The notes: generated by a model from the sequence alone, not told the origin. A stretch of DNA of 64,000 nucleotides from Stutzerimonas stutzeri (GCF_024448895.1 NZ_JAMOIC010000007.1:124001-188000); one strand, 5' to 3'; positions 18,897 to 27,889 are shown, numbered from the stretch's first letter. Numbers and translations are program-made.

Positions 18897-19553
18897 TTAC
18901 AGAGGGCGCAGATTGATCTCGACGCGACGATTCTGTGCACGGCCAGAAGCTGTGTCATTGCTGGCGATCGGCTGACTTGGGCCGGCGCCGAACGACGAAA
19001 TCCGCGAACCTGGTACGCCATTGCCTTCGAGATAGGCCGCGACGCTACGGGCACGACGGTTCGAAAGATCCTGGTTGAGTTGCTGGGAACCGGTGCTGTC
19101 CGTATGGCCGACAATGTCGATGCCATTCTTGTTGAATTCCTTGAAGACCTGAACCAACGAGTTGAGCGTTGGGTAGAAGCTGCTCGAGATATCCGCTGAG
19201 TTGCTTGGGAACGTAATGTTGCCCGGCATGATCAGCGTCAGGTTGTTGCCGTCGCGCTGAACCTGGACGCCCGTGCCCTGTAGGGTCTGACGCAGCTTGG
19301 CTTCCTGAGTGTCGACGTAGTAGCCGTAACCACCGCCGGCAGCGCCGCCAACGGTCGCGCCGATCAGTGCGCCTTTTGCCCGGTCTTTCTTGCTGGAGGT
19401 TGCAGCGCCAATCACCGCTCCACTGACCGCCCCGATACCGCCATAGATGCCGGCCTTGCCCGCTTCGCGTTCACCGGTATAGGGATTGTTGGTACAGCCC
19501 GCCAACAGAGCTAGGGTGGCGGCAACTGCGGTCAGGCTACTCATCTTCTTCAT
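18897..19553 (-). CDS. OmpA-family outer-membrane lipoprotein (YiaD-like)
   Basis: A 218-residue lipoprotein. The signal peptide MKKMSSLTAVAATLALLAGC ends in a lipobox with acylated Cys20. A glycine-rich segment with Gly-zipper character follows (about 35-80, KAGIYGGIGAVSGAVIGAA ... GATVGGAAGGGYG). The C-terminal OmpA domain (about 105-215) has ITFPSNSADIS, IVGHTDSTGSQQLNQDLSNRRARSVAAYL and NRRVEINLRPL, which bind peptidoglycan. It likely tethers the outer membrane to the cell wall. The start at 19553 has AAAGGAAG upstream and gives the signal peptide; the longer frame to 19700 does not. Confidence 0.92.
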   Translation of the reverse strand: MKKMSSLTAVAATLALLAGCTNNPYTGEREAGKAGIYGGIGAVSGAVIGAATSSKKDRAKGALIGATVGGAAGGGYGYYVDTQEAKLRQTLQGTGVQVQRDGNNLTLIMPGNITFPSNSADISSSFYPTLNSLVQVFKEFNKNGIDIVGHTDSTGSQQLNQDLSNRRARSVAAYLEGNGVPGSRISSFGAGPSQPIASNDTASGRAQNRRVEINLRPL

Positions 19554-19700
19554 CGTTACTTCCTTTGATCTGCGGGACGCCAGCCTGTCGAACGACGTTC
19601 CACAGCTGGAATACCGCGACAGGTTAACACTCACCCGCATGCAGAACCGGAACGTGCCGACGAACCTGCAACGATTCCGCAAGTCACGAGGAGACCGCAC

Positions 19701-19864
19701 CGCGTCGTTGCACGGAGTGGCGCGCCAGGTCTCGGGCGGAGTGGGTTAATCAAGCGATCCCGCCCCAAAAGCGAGGGCGGTCTACTCACCTCGTTTCCGG
19801 GGCATTCTGATCATGCGGGCGCCTCACCATCATCGATGGCGAGGCCGGTGAACGGGAGGCTGTC
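19701..19864. other. Gap with no recognised element
   Basis: Together with the leader of the lipoprotein gene (19554-19700), this forms a gap of about 311 bases between two leftward genes. I see no credible reading frame, hairpin with T run or known motif. The promoter of the lipoprotein gene should lie in the part next to 19553, but I cannot place it with confidence. Confidence 0.4.
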
Positions 19865-21547
19865 CTAGACTGAAGAAATTGCGCTATTGCCCTCGTCGAG
19901 CCAACGCGCGATGTCTACCCGAATGCGCTTTTTGTCGAGCTTGCCAACGCTAGTCTTTGGAATATCTTCAACCACGGCGATCTGCTGCGGGATAGCCCAC
20001 TTGTTGATCTGCCCCTGCTCAACGGCGGGCTCTAGAAACGCCTGCAATGTCCGCGCGTCGAGTTGTTTGCCTTCGCTCAACACCAGCAAGGCGAATGGCC
20101 GCTCTCCCCAACGTTCGTCTGGTACACCTACCACAGCCACGTCACGCACGGCCTCGTGACGACTGATCAGGCCTTCGAGTGCCAGCGAGGAAACCCACTC
20201 ACCTCCGGTCTTGATCACATCCTTGATACGGTCGCGGATGTCGATATTGCCCATCGCGTCGATGGTGGCCACGTCGCCGGTATGCAGCCATCCTCCAGCC
20301 CAGAGTTCTTCGCTTTTCTCCGGGTTGCCGGCATAGCCCTGGGTCAGCCAGGGTGCGCGCAGCACCAGCTCGCCCTGAGACGCACCATCAGAAGGCAGGA
20401 AACTGCCGTCCGGCGCCTGAATCGCCGCATCTACTAGGACTACGGGCACCCCGGCCTTGAGACGGTAATTCGTCTGTTCATCCTCGCTGGCATCGCGCAG
20501 CTCATCGTTGATATGGGCACCTGCGATCAAAGGACAGGTTTCCGACATCCCATATGCGGCGACCAGTTGCATGCCACTGGCGCGGGCCGATTCATACAGG
20601 CCGCGTGTCAGCGCGCTGCCACCGATGGTGATCTTCCAGCCATTGAAGTCGGTGCCCTGCGCCGCCTTCGCTTTGAGCAGCATCTGGACGATGGTTGGCA
20701 CGCAATGGGAAAAGGTCACCTTTTCCCGACGCCATAGTTCGATCAACAGCTCGGGGTCGTAACGCCCCGGATAGACCTGCTTGAGGCCCATCATGGTTGC
20801 GACGTAGGGAAGGCCCCATGCGTGAACGTGAAACATCGGCGTGATGGGCATGTATACGTCGCCGGCTGCCATCAGCTGCGGGTTCTCGCGACACCCGACC
20901 GTGACCGCGCCAGCCAGTGTGTGCAAGACCAACTGCCGATGGGTGAAGTAGACCCCCTTGGGATCACCGGTCGTGCCGGTGGTGTAGAACGTGGTCGCTA
21001 CTGAATTTTCATCGAAATCGGGAAAGTCGTACTGTGGATTCGCGGCAGCAAGCAGACTTTCGTATTCCCCGACACAGCTGGGTAGATCAGTGCTCTTCTC
21101 CTCGGCATCGGTGATCAGTAGCGTCTTGTCGACGGTGGTGAGCTGCCCGGCGATCGCCTGATACAGCGGCAAAAACTCACTGTTGACGAGGACGAATCGG
21201 TCCTCTGCGTGGTTCATGGTGTAAAGAATCTGGTCGGGGGATAGTCGTACGTTGATGGTGTGAACCACAGCCCCGATCATCGGAATCGCGAACATGCATT
21301 CCAGGTAGCGATGACTGTCCCAGTCCATCACCGCGACGGTGTCGCCGGCCTTGACGCCAGCATCGGTCAGCACATTGGCAAGACGGGCGATGCGCTCCCC
21401 AAGGGTGCGGTAGTCGTAACGTAGCTGGTCACGATAGACGATCTCGCGGGTGCGCTCGTAGCGCTGCCCCGACAACAACAGGCTCTTGATCAGCAGAGGA
21501 TACTGGTAGGCATTGGCGGCGGGTTTGATCACACGTGTCTGCAACAT
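19865..21547 (-). CDS. Fatty acid--CoA ligase (AlkK/medium-chain type)
   Basis: A 560-residue AMP-forming acyl-CoA synthetase. It has the P-loop TTFYTTGTTGDPKGVYFTHRQ (about 182-202), PMFHVHAWGLPY, AAYGMSETCP, the hinge GWLHTGDVATIDAMGNIDIRDRIKDVIKTGGEWVSS, and the C-terminal catalytic Lys in IPKTSVGKLDKKRIR. Overall similarity to AlkK-type ligases (HTINVRLSPDQILYTMNHAEDRFVLVN) suggests medium-chain fatty acids as substrate. It activates fatty acids in the cytoplasm for beta-oxidation. The start at 21547 has AGGAAG upstream; the longer frame lacks one. It is monocistronic. Confidence 0.88.
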   Translation of the reverse strand: MLQTRVIKPAANAYQYPLLIKSLLLSGQRYERTREIVYRDQLRYDYRTLGERIARLANVLTDAGVKAGDTVAVMDWDSHRYLECMFAIPMIGAVVHTINVRLSPDQILYTMNHAEDRFVLVNSEFLPLYQAIAGQLTTVDKTLLITDAEEKSTDLPSCVGEYESLLAAANPQYDFPDFDENSVATTFYTTGTTGDPKGVYFTHRQLVLHTLAGAVTVGCRENPQLMAAGDVYMPITPMFHVHAWGLPYVATMMGLKQVYPGRYDPELLIELWRREKVTFSHCVPTIVQMLLKAKAAQGTDFNGWKITIGGSALTRGLYESARASGMQLVAAYGMSETCPLIAGAHINDELRDASEDEQTNYRLKAGVPVVLVDAAIQAPDGSFLPSDGASQGELVLRAPWLTQGYAGNPEKSEELWAGGWLHTGDVATIDAMGNIDIRDRIKDVIKTGGEWVSSLALEGLISRHEAVRDVAVVGVPDERWGERPFALLVLSEGKQLDARTLQAFLEPAVEQGQINKWAIPQQIAVVEDIPKTSVGKLDKKRIRVDIARWLDEGNSAISSV

Positions 21548-21694
21548 ATGGCTTCCTGTTATTGATGTTATGAGATGCACACCAGGCATGGGCGCGATTG
21601 CTCGCCGGGCCGGCCATACCGCTTTTTCGGACCGCTGGCGAGACAACTGTTCGATCGCCGACTGCTCACCACAAAGCGGCTAAGCGCCGAAGCG

Positions 21695-22324
21695 TCAGGC
21701 GATCTCGCTGACTGCCAGTCGAATTCCGAGCCCAATCAGCACGGCACCGGTAACCCTGTCGAACCAGTGCCCCATGCGGCTGAAACCGGCTCTTACACGC
21801 TCACGACTGAACAGCCAGGCCACCAGGCAGAACCAGAGGCCAGTGGCGAACGCCAGATATACCCCATAGCCCGCCTGAACCGCGAGCGGGGTATGGGGGT
21901 CGATAACAACCGTGAATAACGATAGAAAGAACAACGTTGCTTTTGGGTTAAGACCGTTGGTGACGAAGCCGATAGTGAACGCCCGCCGGGGCGACAGGTC
22001 TTCACTCGAGCCTGAGGGCGCAATATCGCCAACCGCGACGGGCTTGGCCCGCAGCGCCTGAAAGCCGAGGTAGAAGAGATAACCGGCTGCCAACCACTTG
22101 AAGAGGTTGAACAGCATGATCGACTGCGAGACGATCAGGCCAATGCCAAGCAACGAATAACCCACGTGCACCAGGATGCCACTGCCAACGCCTATGGCGG
22201 TCCAGCTGCCACTGCGCTGACCCCGTAACACGCTTTCCCGGACGACCACCGCAAAGTCCGGTCCCGGACTGGCGACGGCAAGCACATGTACCAGGGCCAC
22301 GGTGAGAAATTCCATCCAGTACAT
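21695..22324 (-). CDS. LysE/RhtB-family amino acid exporter
   Basis: A 209-residue inner-membrane protein with about six hydrophobic segments. It carries the LysE/RhtB signature VLAVASPGPDFAVVVRESVLRGQRSGSWTAIGVGSGILVHV near the N-terminus and FVTNGLNPKATLFFLSLF in the middle. It probably exports an amino acid such as threonine or homoserine, or a related metabolite; the substrate is not readable. GGAG lies 8 bases before the chosen ATG (22324). It is divergent from the dehydrogenase gene with 61 bases between starts, so the promoters must overlap or be close. Confidence 0.85.
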   Translation of the reverse strand: MYWMEFLTVALVHVLAVASPGPDFAVVVRESVLRGQRSGSWTAIGVGSGILVHVGYSLLGIGLIVSQSIMLFNLFKWLAAGYLFYLGFQALRAKPVAVGDIAPSGSSEDLSPRRAFTIGFVTNGLNPKATLFFLSLFTVVIDPHTPLAVQAGYGVYLAFATGLWFCLVAWLFSRERVRAGFSRMGHWFDRVTGAVLIGLGIRLAVSEIA

Positions 22325-22385
22325 CTCGACAACTCCGTATTTCCAGGGCGGGACGAACGCCCGCCGATTCGAATGAGTAAAGTCC

Positions 22386-23348
22386 ATGAGCAATCGCCGC
22401 GCCGTATTCCTTGATCTATCTCCACTCGACCAGGGCGACCTGGACCTGACGCCACTGCACTCGGCATTCACTGAACTGGTCTGCTATGAACAGACCAGCG
22501 AATCGCAAATCATCGACCGACTGGAAGGTGCTCAGGTCGCAATCGTCAATAAGGTCGCCTTGAGCGCCGACGTGCTCGCCGCCTGCCCAGAGCTCAAGTT
22601 GATTCTGGTCGCTGCCACCGGCGTAAACAACATCGATCTTGAAGCTGCGAAAAAGCGCGGCATTGCAGTGTGCAACTGCCAGGCTTACGGCACCGCCACG
22701 GTGGCGCAACACACGATAATGCTACTACTCGCGCTTGCCACGCGACTCCCCGATTACCAGGGCGCCGTTGCACGCAGCCGCTGGCAGGAAAGCGGACAGT
22801 TCTGCCTGCTGGATTTCCCCATCGTCGAGCTGGCCGGCAAGACCCTTGGCGTCCTCGGCCATGGCGAGCTGGGCAGCGCGGCGGCCAAACTGGCTGAAGC
22901 GCTTGGTATGCGCGTAGTGACCGGCAATCTGCCGGGCCGTCCGCCACGCGAGGATCGCCTGGAGCTCGATGAGCTGTTACCGCAAGTTGACGCACTGACA
23001 CTGCATTGCCCGCTTACCGAGCAGACGCGCAACCTCATCGGTGCACGGGAACTGCAGCTGATGAAGTCTTCGGCTTTCATCATCAATACTGCACGCGGCG
23101 GGCTGATCGATGAGCAGGCGCTGGCCGACACCTTGCGCAGTGGGCATCTGGGTGGCGCTGCAACCGATGTACTCACCAGCGAACCGCCGAGCAATGACAA
23201 CCCCCTGCTGGCAGCGGACGTGCCGCGCCTGATCGTGACGCCGCACAGCGCCTGGGGCAGCCGCGAAGCACGTCAACGCATCGTCGGCCAGCTGTGCGAA
23301 AACGCCGAGGCCTTCTTCGCCGGCACACCGAAGCGCCAGGTCGGCTAA
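22386..23348 (+). CDS. hprA: D-2-hydroxyacid dehydrogenase (HprA-like, glycerate dehydrogenase)
   Basis: A 320-residue NAD(P)-dependent dehydrogenase. The dinucleotide fold is LAGKTLGVLGHGELGSAAAKLAEALGMRVV (about 145-175), and the catalytic triad lies in NTARGGLIDEQAL (Arg), LTSEPP (Glu) and TPHSAWGSREAR (His). The N-terminal substrate domain has LILVAATGVNNIDLEAAKKRGIAVCNCQAYGTATVAQHT. Likely reaction: hydroxypyruvate or glyoxylate reduction to D-glycerate or glycolate. In P. aeruginosa hprA is likewise followed by the rRNA methyltransferase gene, which supports the symbol. Confidence 0.83.
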   Translation: MSNRRAVFLDLSPLDQGDLDLTPLHSAFTELVCYEQTSESQIIDRLEGAQVAIVNKVALSADVLAACPELKLILVAATGVNNIDLEAAKKRGIAVCNCQAYGTATVAQHTIMLLLALATRLPDYQGAVARSRWQESGQFCLLDFPIVELAGKTLGVLGHGELGSAAAKLAEALGMRVVTGNLPGRPPREDRLELDELLPQVDALTLHCPLTEQTRNLIGARELQLMKSSAFIINTARGGLIDEQALADTLRSGHLGGAATDVLTSEPPSNDNPLLAADVPRLIVTPHSAWGSREARQRIVGQLCENAEAFFAGTPKRQVG

Positions 23349-23405
23349 CGCTTCTGCCGCCAGGCACAACGCTGATAAGCTCGCCAGCTTTTGCCCGGAG
23401 GCATC

Positions 23406-24401
23406 ATGGATCCCCGAAGCGAAGTACTGCTGCGCCAGGCCGACCTATTCAGCGGCAACCTGTTGCTTGCCGGTCTGCCGGCCGACGATCTGCTTGGCAG
23501 GTTGCCCGACGCCGCTGGCTGGACCTGGCATGCCGGCGACCACCAGCGACTGCAGACGCGCTTCAGCGGCCGCTGCACGTTCGCCATCGAACCTCCTCCG
23601 GTTTTCGATACAGCCGTGCTGTTTTTACCCAAGTCACGGGAACTCACCGAGTATCTGCTGAACGCGCTGGCAGCCAGATTGGCAGGTGGCCTGCTCTATC
23701 TGGTAGGTGAAAAACGGGCCGGCATCGAACGAGCTGCTCGCCAGCTGGCGCCCTTTGGCGGGGCTCGCAAACTCGACAGTGCCCGCCATTGCCAGCTTTG
23801 GCAGGTCAGGGTGACGAACACGCCAGAGGTCCCCAACCTAGAGCAGCTCGCGCAACGATTCGAACTGGAACTGTCCGACGGGCCATTGCAGATCGTCAGC
23901 TTGCCAGGGGTATTCAGCCATGGCCGACTGGATCGCGGTACAGCCCTGCTCCTGGATCATCTCAATGAACTCCTGCCGGGGCGTCTGCTTGACTTCGGCT
24001 GTGGTGCCGGGATCATCGGTGCATCGCTGAAGCGGCGCTATCCCGAGAGCGAAGTGGTGATGCTGGATGTCGATGCCTTCGCGGTAGAGAGCAGCCGCAT
24101 GACTTTGCTCGCAAATCAGCTGCAAGCTGAGGTCATCGCCGGAGACGGCATTGACGCCGCACCCGGTGATTGCGCCGCCATCGTCAGCAATCCGCCGTTT
24201 CATCAGGGCGTACATACTCATTACGAAGCCAGCGAAACCCTGCTGCAACGTGCGGCTACCCATCTTCGGCCTGGCGGAGAGCTGCGCCTGGTAGCCAATA
24301 CGTTTCTTAAGTACCCACCACTCATAGAGGCCCACCTTGGCCGATGCGAGACGATGATCAGCGCAGACGGCTTTCGCATCTATCGCGCACAACGCACCTG
24401 A
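23406..24401 (+). CDS. rsmC: 16S rRNA (guanine-1207-N2)-methyltransferase RsmC
   Basis: A 331-residue two-domain SAM methyltransferase. The N-terminal half (about 1-155) is the inactive duplicated domain that helps rRNA binding. The C-terminal half has the SAM loop [38 protein letters not shown] (about 195-235) and the catalytic [19 protein letters not shown], with the NPPF motif of N-directed RNA methyltransferases. The start at 23406 is preferred over 23391 because [10 protein letters not shown] is the usual family beginning. It follows hprA after 57 bases. Confidence 0.88.
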   Translation: MDPRSEVLLRQADLFSGNLLLAGLPADDLLGRLPDAAGWTWHAGDHQRLQTRFSGRCTFAIEPPPVFDTAVLFLPKSRELTEYLLNALAARLAGGLLYLVGEKRAGIERAARQLAPFGGARKLDSARHCQLWQVRVTNTPEVPNLEQLAQRFELELSDGPLQIVSLPGVFSHGRLDRGTALLLDHLNELLPGRLLDFGCGAGIIGASLKRRYPESEVVMLDVDAFAVESSRMTLLANQLQAEVIAGDGIDAAPGDCAAIVSNPPFHQGVHTHYEASETLLQRAATHLRPGGELRLVANTFLKYPPLIEAHLGRCETMISADGFRIYRAQRT

Positions 24402-24454
24402 GCAGACCACAGCGCGACTTGCACAACGTGCTGCCCTTGGGCAAAATCGCGCCC

Positions 24455-24635
24455 GTCCTGGGGGAGTAGTCTCCGGCGAGCGCTCAGCTCGCCCGGCATG
24501 CGTCAACATACTTGGTCCACAGACCATGGTGCATGCGACCCGCGCGACCTGCCTGCAGCTCGCGCCCGGTTTGACAAGACCCATGACACGTACACCTGAC
24601 CCGGGGCGGGCAGGCGGTGCGTGTCATGGTGATTA
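24455..24635 (+). ncRNA. yybP-ykoY (manganese) riboswitch
   Basis: The 260-base leader of the UPF0016 gene is rich in stems: GGGGGAGTAGTCTCC at 24460-24474 contains the conserved GGGGAGTAG loop of the yybP-ykoY aptamer, followed by GGCGAGC/GCTCGCC (24475-24493), GCATGC pairing at 24497/24531 around GTCAACATACTTGGTC, and CCATGACACG/CGTGTCATGG (24581/24620) enclosing CACCTGACCCGGGGC. This class binds Mn2+ and turns on Mn exporters. The gene it precedes is a Mn-exporter family member, which supports the call. Exact boundaries are uncertain. Confidence 0.75.
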
Positions 24636-24662
24636 GTCGACCCGCCCCCGCAAGGAAGTCTG

Positions 24663-25250
24663 TTGGAATCGTTCTACATCCCCACCCTGATCGTTGCGCT
24701 CGCCGAGATTGGCGACAAGACGCAACTGCTCGCCCTGCTCCTGGCCGCGCGCTATCGACGTCCCGTCCCGATCATTCTCGGCATCGTGGTTGCGACCCTC
24801 GCCAATCACGCTGCTGCCGGTGCCGTTGGCAGCTGGGTCTCTTCCCTGGTATCTCCTGCGATATTGAGCTGGATACTGGCCGCCTCCTTTGCCGCGGTAG
24901 CCCTGTGGACGCTGGTACCGGACAAGCTGGAGGAAGAAGAAGCGTCACGGGGTCGCCGCTTCGGCCCTTTTGCCGCGACGCTGATTGCGTTTTTCCTGGC
25001 AGAAATGGGCGACAAGACCCAAGTCGCCACCGTCATGCTCGCCGCGCAATACCCTGATTTCATAATGGTGATCATCGGCTCGACACTGGGCATGCTGATC
25101 GCCAACGTGCCGGTGGTGCTGGCTGGCAACTTTGCCGCTGATCGAATGCCACTCACTCTGATTCGCCGAATCGCAGCCTTCGGCTTCGCGGCACTGGCGC
25201 TGTATGCCGTCTATCAGGCCTTGAGCTTGAGCGGCACGCTTCCAGTCTGA
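24663..25250 (+). CDS. mneA: Manganese exporter, UPF0016/GDT1 family
   Basis: A 195-residue inner-membrane protein with six predicted membrane segments in two homologous halves. Each half has the family cation motif: LAEIGDKTQLLALLLAARYRR (residues 13-33) and LAEMGDKTQVATVMLAAQYP (about 111-130). Members (MneA in Vibrio, Gdt1/TMEM165) export Mn2+ or exchange it for H+. The start is TTG at 24663, 4-5 bases after AGGAAG; there is no nearer ATG. Control by the upstream Mn riboswitch would induce it when cytoplasmic Mn is high. The symbol is by family analogy. Confidence 0.85.
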   Translation: MESFYIPTLIVALAEIGDKTQLLALLLAARYRRPVPIILGIVVATLANHAAAGAVGSWVSSLVSPAILSWILAASFAAVALWTLVPDKLEEEEASRGRRFGPFAATLIAFFLAEMGDKTQVATVMLAAQYPDFIMVIIGSTLGMLIANVPVVLAGNFAADRMPLTLIRRIAAFGFAALALYAVYQALSLSGTLPV

Positions 25251-25335
25251 TACACAGCGCAAATTGCCGCGCCAAGGGTGCTGTTAGAGTGCGCGCTCTA
25301 CCGCATTCTGGCGGCACTCGAGGGGAGCAGGCGGC

Positions 25336-25779
25336 ATGTCACCGGAGGAACGAAAACGGCGGGTTCAGCAGCATATCGATCTAAGCTGGAGCAAAGGTCG
25401 ACTGGCACTGGCTGAACAGCTGCAGAGCCGTTACTTCAGCTACAGGAGTTCGTTCATTTCTCAGCCGGTAAACAGTGCCGGTTTTGGCCTGATCGTGCGG
25501 GAAATCCGTCAAGCCATCCCAGACCTGGAAGTCGCGGTGGATGAATGCCTGAGCGATGGCAACCGTGTGGTCACCTCGAGCACTCTGTTCGGAACCCTGG
25601 AGAAATCCGTGTTCGGCCTCGCGCCGAGCGGCAAGATCCTGACAGTCGCGGCGATGTCGATCTGGACGCTCAACCCGAGCGGCGACATCGAGGAAATCAA
25701 CACCTTGTTCGACCTTGAAAGCGCCCGCAGTCAGCTGGGTCTGGAAAGCCCGATCCCGGTCACCTTGCCACCAACCTGA
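25336..25779 (+). CDS. SnoaL-like ester cyclase-family protein
   Basis: A 147-residue protein with the NTF2/SnoaL-like cone fold: an N-terminal helix pair (ERKRRVQQHIDLSWSKGRLALAEQL), FGLIVREIRQAIPDLEVAVDECLSDGNRVVTSSTLFGTL and ILTVAAMSIWTLNPSGDIEEINTLFDLESARSQLG. The DGNRVV...G...G...G pattern is usual for SnoaL-type proteins. The substrate is unknown, and many pseudomonad members are uncharacterised. Cytoplasmic; it stands between the Mn exporter and the convergent M48 protease. Confidence 0.7.
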   Translation: MSPEERKRRVQQHIDLSWSKGRLALAEQLQSRYFSYRSSFISQPVNSAGFGLIVREIRQAIPDLEVAVDECLSDGNRVVTSSTLFGTLEKSVFGLAPSGKILTVAAMSIWTLNPSGDIEEINTLFDLESARSQLGLESPIPVTLPPT

Positions 25780-25801
25780 CCGGCTGGTGGCATCGCAGCC
25801 C

Positions 25802-26611
25802 TCAGCGGCGCTGCTGGTACAGCGGCATCACCTTCGGGATGGTTTGCTGCAGGGCCTGGGTCCGACTACTTGACGAAGGGTGAGTGCTGAGGAATTCCGG
25901 TGGCGCCGAGCCACCCGCAGCGCCCATCTTCTGCCACAGACTCACCGCAGCATTGGGATTGTATCCTGCACGCGCCGACAGCTCCAGACCAATAAGGTCA
26001 GCCTCGTTTTCGTTGCTGCGGCTGTTGGGCAGCGTCATCAGATACTGCACGCCCATGTTGGCCAGCTGCAGGCTGCCGTCACCGATACCGACCGCGGAAC
26101 CGATCTGCGTGGCCATTTGAACGCCATAGGCCTTGGACATCGCTTCACGGCCGTGCTCGCGCAAAGCATGAGCGATCTCGTGACCCATCACGGCGGCGAT
26201 CTCGTCATCGGTCAGCTTCAGTTTTTCGATCAGCCCTGTGTAGAAGATGATCTTGCCTCCCGGTCCGCAGTTGGCATTCAACTCCGGGCTGTCGATCACG
26301 TTGACCTCCCAGGCCCACTGCGCCGCATCGGGACGGAATGCCGGCACCTCGGCTATCAGCCGCTGGGCGATGGTGTTGACACGCTTGGTCACCGCGCTGC
26401 TTTTCTCCAGCTCACCTTTCTTAGACGCTTCGCTCAGGGTCTGCTGGTAGGACTGGGCATACATCTGGTTGACCTGTTCGGTCGACAGCATGCTGAACAT
26501 GTACTGCTTGCGCTCGACCCCGACTGCACCGCCGCTGGTGGTGTTGACGGCCTGACAACCTGCCAGCAGAGAGGCTGCCAGAAAAATAGCTAATGGATGC
26601 GGCTTGAGCAT
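25802..26611 (-). CDS. M48-family metalloprotease lipoprotein (LoiP/YggG-like)
   Basis: A 269-residue lipoprotein: MLKPHPLAIFLAASLLAGC with lipobox Cys19. The mature part has the zinc motif AAVMGHEIAHALREHGRE (HExxH) and the third-ligand region SRSNENEADLIGLELSARAGYNP, typical of M48 periplasmic proteases such as LoiP and BepA. HPSSSSRTQALQQ near the end is also a family block. Likely role: outer-membrane protein quality control, with the enzyme anchored to the inner face of the outer membrane. It converges on the SnoaL-like gene. Confidence 0.88.
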   Translation of the reverse strand: MLKPHPLAIFLAASLLAGCQAVNTTSGGAVGVERKQYMFSMLSTEQVNQMYAQSYQQTLSEASKKGELEKSSAVTKRVNTIAQRLIAEVPAFRPDAAQWAWEVNVIDSPELNANCGPGGKIIFYTGLIEKLKLTDDEIAAVMGHEIAHALREHGREAMSKAYGVQMATQIGSAVGIGDGSLQLANMGVQYLMTLPNSRSNENEADLIGLELSARAGYNPNAAVSLWQKMGAAGGSAPPEFLSTHPSSSSRTQALQQTIPKVMPLYQQRR

Positions 26612-26765
26612 GTCGCGTCTCCCATGAATTCAGCGCCGTATGCTAGAGCCAGGCTGCGCGTCGGGCAACTGGCGTTGAAGTGCCGGGCCGCCGCATCTCG
26701 CGTGCTGAAACGCAACAACCAGAACTTCAGCCTGGATGATCAACCGAGAGTTCCCCAGGGCGCGG

Positions 26766-27386
26766 TCAGTTGACGGGTGTCAGGCACTCCGGCGCGTCCA
26801 GCTTGGGGTCATTCACGAATGTCGCCAGCGGGCGCTCACGCAGCACCGGCTGCGGTGCATTCAGCAACGACTGCAGTGTTTCCACCGGAGTTTGCGGGTC
26901 GAGCCAGGCGGCCATGGCAGCCTGGTCCAGCATCAGCGGCCTTCGCTGATTTGCAGCTGAACGCGTAACCACTGCCGCACTGAGGTAGGTACGGCCCTCC
27001 ACCGGGTAGGCTTCCCAGATCGCAGCGAAATACATCAGCGAGTCTTCCGCCGTCATCCAGTAGGGACGCTTGCGCGCTGTGCCGCGCCATTCGTAGAAGC
27101 CATTGGCCGGCAACGCGCCTCGGCGCAGGCGAAAAGCGTCACGAAACATCGGTTGCTCGGCCAGCGTTTCGGCACGGGCCTGGGCGGGCGTTCTGGTGAA
27201 ATCAGCGAGCCAGGGGGGAGTCAGCCCCCAGCGCACGTCGCTCAGCTGCAGCTCCTGCTCGACTTGTCGGAGCATCAGCACCGTCGCACCCGGCGCCAGA
27301 CTCCAGTGAGGTTGTTGATCGGCAGGGAAACCGGGCAGAGCGGCGAAGGTGGGACTCCAACGGAACAGGGCATAACGGCCACACAT
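26766..27386 (-). CDS. SRAP-family protein (YedK/HMCES-like), divergent active site
   Basis: A 206-residue member of the SOS-response-associated peptidase family, whose proteins cross-link abasic sites in single-stranded DNA through Cys2. The start at 27386 yields MCGRYALF, so the nucleophilic Cys2 would be exposed after Met removal. WSLAPGATVLML, WGLTPPWL and NGFYEWRG (Glu) match. However, the position of Asn in E. coli YedK NARVET is Gln here (QARAET), and the segment bearing the catalytic His (DIHDRRPLVL in YedK) is shortened to AANQRRPLML, so the His is missing. It may be a DNA-binding or altered-activity branch of the family. Confidence 0.85.
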   Translation of the reverse strand: MCGRYALFRWSPTFAALPGFPADQQPHWSLAPGATVLMLRQVEQELQLSDVRWGLTPPWLADFTRTPAQARAETLAEQPMFRDAFRLRRGALPANGFYEWRGTARKRPYWMTAEDSLMYFAAIWEAYPVEGRTYLSAAVVTRSAANQRRPLMLDQAAMAAWLDPQTPVETLQSLLNAPQPVLRERPLATFVNDPKLDAPECLTPVN

Positions 27387-27445
27387 AAACACTAAACTCA
27401 TTTGAAAAGGGCCGGATTACCATTGCTGCACTCGCCGAGGCGATA

Positions 27446-27706
27446 TCAGCAGATCAGTTCGCCAGGGTAACTTTCGGGTTCATCGCCAGGCAGCGGCTCG
27501 GCGCCATTGTACTCAGCGATCAGCTGCCGCGCGCGCTCGGCCTCCGTATCAGCCACCATCAGGCTGAGCAAGCCGGCAACGGGCAGTTCACCGACGGCGC
27601 CAATCAGGTGCCGTCCGTTGAGGTACACCTCGATGCCCTCTGCGACCAGCATGCCGCGCAGCATTTCCGCTTCGAGTAGATCCCGGGGCTCGTATATCCG
27701 CTGCAT
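27446..27706 (-). CDS. DUF2007 family small protein
   Basis: An 86-residue cytoplasmic protein of the DUF2007 (putative signal-transducing, PII-like fold) family: RIYEPRDLLEAEMLRGMLVAEGIEVYLNGRHLIGAVGELPVAGLLSLMVADTEAERARQLIAEY. Function is unknown. Its ATG immediately follows the stop codon of the CPxCG gene (no gap), so the two are translated together. Confidence 0.8.
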   Translation of the reverse strand: MQRIYEPRDLLEAEMLRGMLVAEGIEVYLNGRHLIGAVGELPVAGLLSLMVADTEAERARQLIAEYNGAEPLPGDEPESYPGELIC

Positions 27707-27889
27707 CTACTCATCCTCCCGCAGCACATCCAGCTGCCAGTCACAGCCATCGGTCCGCAGGTCGAAAACAATCGGCCGGCAGCACACCGAACAGTCTTCG
27801 ATATAGCGCTGGTCGCCGCCACTCAGATCAAGCAGCGCCTCAACCACTTCGCCACAATAGGGGCATTGATAATCCTGTGATTCGAGCAT
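27707..27889 (-). CDS. CPxCG-motif cysteine-rich protein
   Basis: A 60-residue protein with two Cys pairs, YQCPYCGE (CPxCG) and EDCSVCCRP, expected to bind one zinc ion. It belongs to a family of small gammaproteobacterial proteins with no proven role. The start at 27889 has GGAGAC 4 bases upstream; the frame could extend six residues to 27907 but without a ribosome site. It is coupled to the DUF2007 gene. Confidence 0.82.
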   Translation of the reverse strand: MLESQDYQCPYCGEVVEALLDLSGGDQRYIEDCSVCCRPIVFDLRTDGCDWQLDVLREDE

